NCBI GenBank assembly: GCA_003694975.1
Contig: RFJH01000125.1
Span: 1 to 9,101 of the forward strand
From: Anaerolineae bacterium
Lineage (GTDB): Bacteria > Chloroflexota > Anaerolineae > Anaerolineales > Villigracilaceae
Direction of reading: 5' to 3'
Length of the DNA: 9,101 nucleotides
Shown here: in pieces, positions 6,192 through 9,101 of the stretch
Layout: each line of letters begins with the position of its first letter
How positions within the stretch are numbered: position 1 is the stretch's first letter
Program-made: the position numbers and the translations under genes
The notes under the pieces: model-generated
The model's input: the letters and a program-made list of their open reading frames with translations, nothing else
Database searches by the model: none
Told to the model about the DNA's origin: nothing

Positions 6192-6257
6192 GCAGGAAAT
6201 TAAGCCCGGCCACTTGCTCCGGGCACCCGCCGTCTCTGGCGAAGTGGCAGTTGTGAG

Positions 6258-6286
6258 ATTATACGGGTCTTACCCGCTCACCTCCA
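6258..6286 (-). promoter_or_regulatory. Candidate promoter for rplJL
   Basis: A perfect TATAAT (6263-6258) lies 6 bases after the rplA stop. At 17 bp spacing the -35 position (6286-6281, inside the end of rplA) reads TGGAGG, a poor match to TTGACA. The inferred start near 6251 falls just before P1 of the L10 leader, which supports it. Read-through from rplA could add to expression. Confidence 0.5.
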
Positions 6287-6989
6287 TAGCCTGTGCTTGC
6301 AAGGGGTCCACTTTGATACCGGGCCCCATCGTCGTGGTCACGGTCACACGTCGGATGTAACCGCCTTTCGCCGCTGCCGGACGAGCCTTCTTGATTGCCT
6401 CCATGAGCGCGGCGAAGTTCTCATACAGTTTCTGCTCATCAAACGAGACCTTGCCAATTGGGGCATGGATGTTCGCCGTCTTATCGAGGCGGAATTCCAC
6501 ACGTCCCGCTTTGGCCTCCTTAATGGCACGCGGCAGGTCATCGGGTTGGACAACGGTACCGGCCTTGGGATTGGGCATCAAACCGCGTGGGCCGAGGATA
6601 CGACCCAGGCGACCCACCTTGCCCATCATGTCCGGCGTGGCGATGGCAACATCGAAATCGGTGAAGCCATCCTGAATCTTTTTCAAGGCCTCATCGTCAT
6701 CGGCGACAAAATCCGCGCCTGCCTCGCGGGCGAGGTTGGCATGTTCACCCGCCGCGAAGACCAGTACGCGAACCTCTTTGCCCAATCCGTGCGGCAGGAT
6801 GACCACATCGCGCACTTGCTGATCCGCCTGCCGAGGGTCCAACCCCATGCGCAGGTGGACTTCCACTGTCGCATCGAAGTTCGTGATGGAAGTTTCTTTT
6901 GCCAGAGCAATCGCCTCACGCGGAGAATAGAGGCGAGTTCGATCTACTTTGGCCGCTGCGGCCAGGTACTTTTTTCCGTGTTTTGCCAT
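6270..6989 (-). CDS. rplA: 50S ribosomal protein L1
   Basis: L1 forms the mobile stalk near the ribosomal E site and in many bacteria represses its own operon. The 239-residue product has the normal length and the family signature in the second domain, IATPDMMGKVGRLGRILGPRGLMPNPK split over residues 116-142, with DVVILPHGLGK at about 61-71. The frame extends upstream to a TTG at 7010. The ATG at 6989 follows GGAGGAG by 4 bases and gives MAKHGKKY, a typical L1 start, so I use it. It lies 55 bases after rplK, with a hairpin in the gap, and its last codons may contain the -35 region of the rplJ promoter. I could not recognise the classical L1-binding mRNA site in the cluster. Confidence 0.97.
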   Translation of the reverse strand: MAKHGKKYLAAAAKVDRTRLYSPREAIALAKETSITNFDATVEVHLRMGLDPRQADQQVRDVVILPHGLGKEVRVLVFAAGEHANLAREAGADFVADDDEALKKIQDGFTDFDVAIATPDMMGKVGRLGRILGPRGLMPNPKAGTVVQPDDLPRAIKEAKAGRVEFRLDKTANIHAPIGKVSFDEQKLYENFAALMEAIKKARPAAAKGGYIRRVTVTTTMGPGIKVDPLQAQAMEVSG

Positions 6990-7011
6990 TGTACTCCTCC
7001 GTGGTGCCAAC

Positions 7012-7035
7012 GGGCTGACACGTGACGTCAGGCCC
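7012..7035 (-). repeat. Hairpin in the rplK-rplA gap
   Basis: GGGCCTGAC (7035-7027) pairs with GTCAGCCC (7019-7012): 8 pairs with one bulged base and a 7-base loop. There is no T-run, so it is not an intrinsic terminator. It lies shortly before the rplA ribosome binding site and could modulate rplA translation or mRNA processing. Confidence 0.45.
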
Positions 7036-7044
7036 TCCCACCGT

Positions 7045-7470
7045 TTAGTCTACAACTGTGATGCCCATGCTCCGGGCTGTGCCTTCAATCTGACGCATCG
7101 CGCCTTCGATATCGATCGCGTTCAAGTCCTTCATCTTCAACTCGGCGATCTCTCGAATCTGCGCGCGGGTCACTGTGCCGACCTTCTCACGATTTGGCTC
7201 AGCCGAGCCCTTCTCAATGCCGGCGGCTTTACGCAACAACACGGCTGCCGGGGGCGTCTTCAAGACGAACGTAAACGAGCCATCCGTGTAGATGGTTACC
7301 TCTGCAGGAATAATCTCGCCCGCTCGACTTGACGTGCGAGCATTGTACTCCTTGCAGAAAGCCATGATATTGATACCATGGCTGGCCAACGCCGGGCCAA
7401 TAGGCGGGGCCGGATTTGCTTTTCCGGCCTCGATTTGTAGTTTGACGACTGCTTTAACTTTCTTTGCCAT
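7045..7470 (-). CDS. rplK: 50S ribosomal protein L11
   Basis: L11 binds the GTPase-associated centre of 23S rRNA at the base of the L7/L12 stalk and is needed for RelA-type stringent signalling. At 141 residues it has the standard length. The N-terminal domain carries PAPPIGPAL with the prolines near 22-23 that line the thiostrepton site, followed by GINIMAFCKEYNA. The C-terminal rRNA-binding domain ends in MKDLNAIDIEGAMRQIEGTA and SMGITVVD. The ATG at 7470 has GGAGAG 4 bases upstream. It follows nusG by 64 bases with no clear promoter between them, so it is likely in the secE-nusG-rplK-rplA transcript. Confidence 0.98.
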   Translation of the reverse strand: MAKKVKAVVKLQIEAGKANPAPPIGPALASHGINIMAFCKEYNARTSSRAGEIIPAEVTIYTDGSFTFVLKTPPAAVLLRKAAGIEKGSAEPNREKVGTVTRAQIREIAELKMKDLNAIDIEGAMRQIEGTARSMGITVVD

Positions 7471-7534
7471 TGGACTCTCCTGTGTGGTTTTTGCGGGCCG
7501 GTCTGGACGACCCTCCCACGAGATTGAGCCGGGA

Positions 7535-8287
7535 TTACGCTTTCTCGACTTGTAAGAAATCCAGTTCTACAGGCGTTTCACGCCCAAAGAAACTGACCAT
7601 CACGCGCACCTTGTTGCGCTCCATATCAATTTCCGAGACCACGCCCCGGAAATCGTTGAACGGGCCATCAATGATGCGCACCCGTTCGCCCACCTTGAAC
7701 GTGACGTTAATGGTGGGGGCTTCCGCCTCCATGCGCTTGAGAATCTGGGCTACCTCTTCAGGGCGCAAAGGCGTAGGCATGTTGCCCATGCCGACGAAGC
7801 CGGTCACACCAGGGGTGTTGCGCACCACAAACCACGACTCCTCGGTCAGAATCATGTTGACCAGCACGTAGCCGGGAAAGATGTGGCGCTCCACCGTGCG
7901 ACGTTTGCCGTCGCGCACCTCAATCTCTTCCTGCGTGGGGACGATTACATCGAAAATCTTATCTTTCATCCCCATCGTCTCGATGCGCTGTTCGAGGTTG
8001 TGACGCACCTTGTTCTCATAACCGGAATAACAATGAACCACGTACCAGGCGGCCTTCGACCTCGGATCATCGGATTCCTCAACCTGTTCCTCATCCAGGT
8101 CGAGGAGAGGCTCCTCCGTGGCAGGAAGAGGCTCTTCCTTACTCACCGTATCCTCAACGGGCGCGAGGTCACCTTCCGCTTCCGGCGTCTCGGTCACCGG
8201 CGCGGCAGATTCCTCCGCCGGGGGAAGGGATTCCTCCGGGGTGAGCGTCTGATCCTCGAATTGCTCTTCCGGTTCCTGTACGTCCAT
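7535..8287 (-). CDS. nusG: Transcription antitermination/pausing factor NusG with acidic N-terminal extension
   Basis: NusG binds RNA polymerase through its NGN domain and links it to Rho or the ribosome through its KOW domain. The 250-residue protein contains the NGN domain at about 79-190 (WYVVHCYSGYENKV, FPGYVLVNM, VRNTPGVTGFVG) and the KOW domain at 197-250 (GERVRIIDGPFNDFRG, VSFFGRETPVELDF). In front is an extension of about 78 residues: 28 Asp/Glu and a single Lys in the first 75, with many prolines and no predicted fold. E. coli NusG (181 residues) lacks it. The ATG at 8287 is 5 bases after GAGG; a GTG one codon earlier (8290) is too close to it. secE lies 23 bases upstream. Confidence 0.97.
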   Translation of the reverse strand: MDVQEPEEQFEDQTLTPEESLPPAEESAAPVTETPEAEGDLAPVEDTVSKEEPLPATEEPLLDLDEEQVEESDDPRSKAAWYVVHCYSGYENKVRHNLEQRIETMGMKDKIFDVIVPTQEEIEVRDGKRRTVERHIFPGYVLVNMILTEESWFVVRNTPGVTGFVGMGNMPTPLRPEEVAQILKRMEAEAPTINVTFKVGERVRIIDGPFNDFRGVVSEIDMERNKVRVMVSFFGRETPVELDFLQVEKA

Positions 8288-8310
8288 CACAACCTCAAGC
8301 CTGTGTCAGG

Positions 8311-8526
8311 CTAAATGCCCAGCACCATGTTACGCAAAGCGCCAAACACGATATCCATCAGACCAAGATAGAGACTCATGAAAAGCATCACTACCAGGAC
8401 GATGAACGTCAGGTTCATTGCCTCCTGGCGTGTTGGCCAGGTGACTTTGCGCAACTCACCAACCGTTTCACGCACGAAGCGCTGGATCGCGTTCTGCTTC
8501 TTGCTTTCTTTCTTCTTCTTTGCCAA
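8311..8526 (-). CDS. secE: Preprotein translocase subunit SecE
   Basis: SecE clamps SecY in the SecYEG channel of the cytoplasmic membrane. From the start chosen here it is a 71-residue single-span form, common outside Enterobacteria. It has a Lys-rich N-terminus (MAKKKKESKK), the amphipathic conserved helix with ELRKVTWPTRQE (24-35), and one membrane segment at about 38-62. The longest frame begins at 8664 inside the tRNA-Trp gene and must be wrong. TTG at 8526 is 6 bases after AAGGAG and gives the typical N-terminus. nusG follows after 23 bases, the usual pairing. Confidence 0.95.
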   Translation of the reverse strand: MAKKKKESKKQNAIQRFVRETVGELRKVTWPTRQEAMNLTFIVLVVMLFMSLYLGLMDIVFGALRNMVLGI

Positions 8527-8532
8527 AGCGCT

Positions 8533-8538
8533 CTCCTT
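8533..8538 (-). promoter_or_regulatory. Shine-Dalgarno sequence deciding the secE start
   Basis: AAGGAG is 6 bases before TTG at 8526. No ATG or GTG with comparable support exists between the tRNA gene and the conserved SecE region. Confidence 0.75.
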
Positions 8539-8555
8539 GCTCTTGTTACGGGCAA

Positions 8556-8597
8556 AACGCCGCCTCACACGTGCCCCTGGGGGGAGAGGACGGCGTT
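8556..8597 (-). repeat. Hairpin between tRNA-Trp and secE
   Basis: AACGCCG-T-CCTC (8597-8586) pairs with GAGGCGGCGTT (8566-8556): 11 pairs with one bulged base and a loop of about 19 bases. The stem is followed by only two further T (CGTTTTGCC), too short for a confident terminator. It may be a processing structure that separates the tRNA from the secE message, or a weak attenuator. Confidence 0.45.
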
Positions 8598-8606
8598 GCC
8601 TCCAGG

Positions 8607-8680
8607 CAGGCCAGGAGGGACTCGAACCCCCAGCCGCCGGTTTTGGAGACCGGTGCTCTGCCAAATTGAGCTACTGGCCT
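8607..8680 (-). tRNA. tRNA-Trp (anticodon CCA)
   Basis: A full cloverleaf can be drawn: 7-bp acceptor AGGCCAG/CTGGCCT, D stem GCTC/GAGC, anticodon stem CCGGT/ACCGG with loop CTCCAAA, 5-base variable loop, T stem GGGGG/CCCTC with TTCGAGT loop, and discriminator G. The 3' CCA is not encoded (CCT follows). It sits between rpmG and secE and is probably cut from a shared transcript. Confidence 0.97.
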
Positions 8681-8685
8681 GTGAT

Positions 8686-8742
8686 TCTCGTGTCGCCTGC
8701 TCCGGCCACGTGGAATGGCAAATCCGGAGTTCCGACACGAGA
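8686..8742 (-). repeat. Long hairpin between rpmG and tRNA-Trp
   Basis: The outer arms TCTCGTGTCG (8742-8733) and CGACACGAGA (8695-8686) pair over 10 bp. An inner stem CTCCGG (8729-8724)/CCGGAG (8705-8700) adds 6 bp and TTGCCA...TGGC a few more at the tip. No T-run follows, so I read it as an RNA processing or message-end structure and not as an intrinsic terminator. Confidence 0.6.
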
Positions 8743-8749
8743 GAAACTA

Positions 8750-8920
8750 TTATTTTGTCTCACGGTGCAACGTATGTTTCCGGCAGCGTGGGCAGTACTT
8801 GTTCAACTCCAGCCGACCGGGGTCGTTGCGCCGATTCTTCTCCGTCGTGTAGTTTCGCTCCTTGCACTCACTACATGCCAGTGTAATCACCGGCCGAAGG
8901 TCTTTTTTCCTCGATGCCAT
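8750..8920 (-). CDS. rpmG: 50S ribosomal protein L33 (zinc-binding form)
   Basis: A 56-residue basic protein, MASRKKDLRPVITLACSECK at its start, with C16xxC19 and C43xxC46, the four cysteines of the zinc-ribbon (C+) form of L33. Motifs typical of the family follow: NYTTEKNRRNDPGRLELNKY, then CPRCRKHTLH and a KETK-like end (RETK). It belongs to the large subunit near the E site. The ATG at 8920 has AGAGGA closely upstream. It is 30 bases after the tuf stop and 69 bases before tRNA-Trp, all on one strand. The C+ form needs zinc; a zinc-free paralogue may exist elsewhere, but none is in this window. Confidence 0.96.
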   Translation of the reverse strand: MASRKKDLRPVITLACSECKERNYTTEKNRRNDPGRLELNKYCPRCRKHTLHRETK

Positions 8921-8928
8921 AGTCCTCT

Positions 8929-8947
8929 CACAGCCTTATGTGCTGTG
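8929..8947 (-). repeat. Small hairpin in the tuf-rpmG junction
   Basis: CACAGC (8947-8942) pairs with GCTGTG (8934-8929) around a 7-base loop, just before the rpmG ribosome binding site. No T-run follows. It could protect the tuf 3' end or tune rpmG translation. Confidence 0.35.
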
Positions 8948-8950
8948 CTC

Positions 8951-9101
8951 CTACTCGATAATCTTGGTGATCACGCCGGCGCCCACCGTCAGCCCGCCTT
9001 CCCGAATGGCGAACTTCGAACCCTGTTCCAGCGCCACCGGCACGATCAACTCCACCGTCAGGTTCACGTTGTCCCCGGGCATCACCATCTCCACGCCCTC
9101 C
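8951..9101 (-). CDS. tuf: Elongation factor Tu, C-terminal end
   Basis: EF-Tu delivers aminoacyl-tRNA to the ribosome with GTP. Only the last 49 complete codons are in the window. They read as domain 3: EGVEMVMPGDNVNLTVELI, then FAIREGGLTVGAGVITKIIE and a TAG stop. This aligns directly with the E. coli EF-Tu end (MPGDN, FAIREGG-TVGAG). The Ala and Glu at the kirromycin-contact positions A375 and E378 are present; the residue at 381 is Leu where E. coli has Arg. The GTPase domain is beyond the window edge. It heads the visible gene run, so the cluster's main promoter probably lies outside. Confidence 0.97.
   Translation of the reverse strand, partial: EGVEMVMPGDNVNLTVELIVPVALEQGSKFAIREGGLTVGAGVITKIIE

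Larger units (their letters stand above)
6099..6251 (-). promoter_or_regulatory. Ribosomal protein L10 leader (rplJL autoregulatory RNA)
   Basis: This is the mRNA leader that binds L10 (with L12) to control rplJL. On the minus strand I can pair P1 CTTCGCC (6244-6238) with GGTGAAG (6188-6182, one G-U); an internal loop with the family's AGAGAC element; P2 GGCGGG (6231-6226) with CCTGCC (6196-6191, one G-U); and P3 CCCGG (6223-6219) with CCGGG (6209-6205). A CTTAATTT strand lies between P3 and P2. Order, AGAGAC bulge and pairing match the known L10 leader. It follows a TATAAT box whose start point would fall near 6251 and precedes an intrinsic terminator and rplJ. Assignment rests on reading the fold by eye. 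Confidence 0.85.

Noticed and set aside
6990..7010. TTG-initiated extension of rplA
   Set aside because: The extension would include the Shine-Dalgarno sequence of the ATG at 6989 and adds residues not seen in L1 proteins.
7033..7519. Shared 9-mer CCCTCCCAC after both the nusG and rplK stops (7033-7041 and 7511-7519)
   Set aside because: Short and GC-biased, with no shared structure around the two copies; I treat it as coincidence or a trace of spacer duplication.
8288..8290. GTG start for nusG one codon upstream
   Set aside because: It is only 2 bases from GAGG; the ATG at 8287 has better spacing. The difference is a single residue.
1..9101. Search for a new defence, mobile or biosynthetic system
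   Set aside because: No transposase, integrase, nuclease, toxin-antitoxin pair, CRISPR repeat or assembly-line enzyme is present. The genes are core translation genes plus a membrane protein, a lipoprotein and an SDR.

Overview
This window is a conserved translation and transcription gene cluster on the minus strand of a moderately GC-rich bacterium, plus a flanking accessory region. I favour Chloroflexota (Anaerolineae-like). The reasons are the NusG with a long acidic N-terminal extension, the basic/proline-rich tail on a Lon C-terminal stub, the lipoprotein style, and a ribosomal cluster that ends at rplL without rpoBC. That placement is an inference; no rRNA gene is present.

Right part (about 5045-9101, minus strand, read right to left): 3' end of tuf (EF-Tu), rpmG (zinc-type L33), tRNA-Trp(CCA), secE, nusG, rplK (L11), rplA (L1), then a new promoter and an L10 leader with an intrinsic attenuator, then rplJ (L10) and rplL (L7/L12). 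The cluster stops at a hairpin terminator shared with a convergent gene. It encodes the elongation factor, the L1 stalk, the L10-L7/L12 stalk and L11 base, the SecYEG component SecE, and NusG. Several junctions carry RNA hairpins that may be processing or control elements. Three starts differ from the longest open frame: rplJ (TTG at 6078), secE (TTG at 8526) and rplA (ATG at 6989).

Middle (3440-5023, plus strand): a 527-residue polytopic membrane protein of the DUF4173/DUF4153-like family. It has a near-perfect ribosome binding site directly behind a 21-nt inverted repeat.

Left part (1-3235, minus strand): a Lon protease C-terminal stub with a TATAAT box just before its ATG, then an 833-residue lipoprotein (DOMON/CBM9-like domain, about 12 propeller repeats, C-terminal carboxypeptidase-regulatory-like domain), then the N-terminal half of a classical short-chain dehydrogenase/reductase that runs off the window.

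The most interesting signal is the rplJL leader. It shows a recognisable L10-binding fold, an 11-bp terminator with a U-tract, and a 12-bp alternative pairing (antiterminator) that uses one arm of the L10 fold and the 5' arm of the terminator. This is the architecture of L10-(L12)4-controlled attenuation known from Bacillus subtilis. I found no CRISPR array, transposon, phage gene or defence system.
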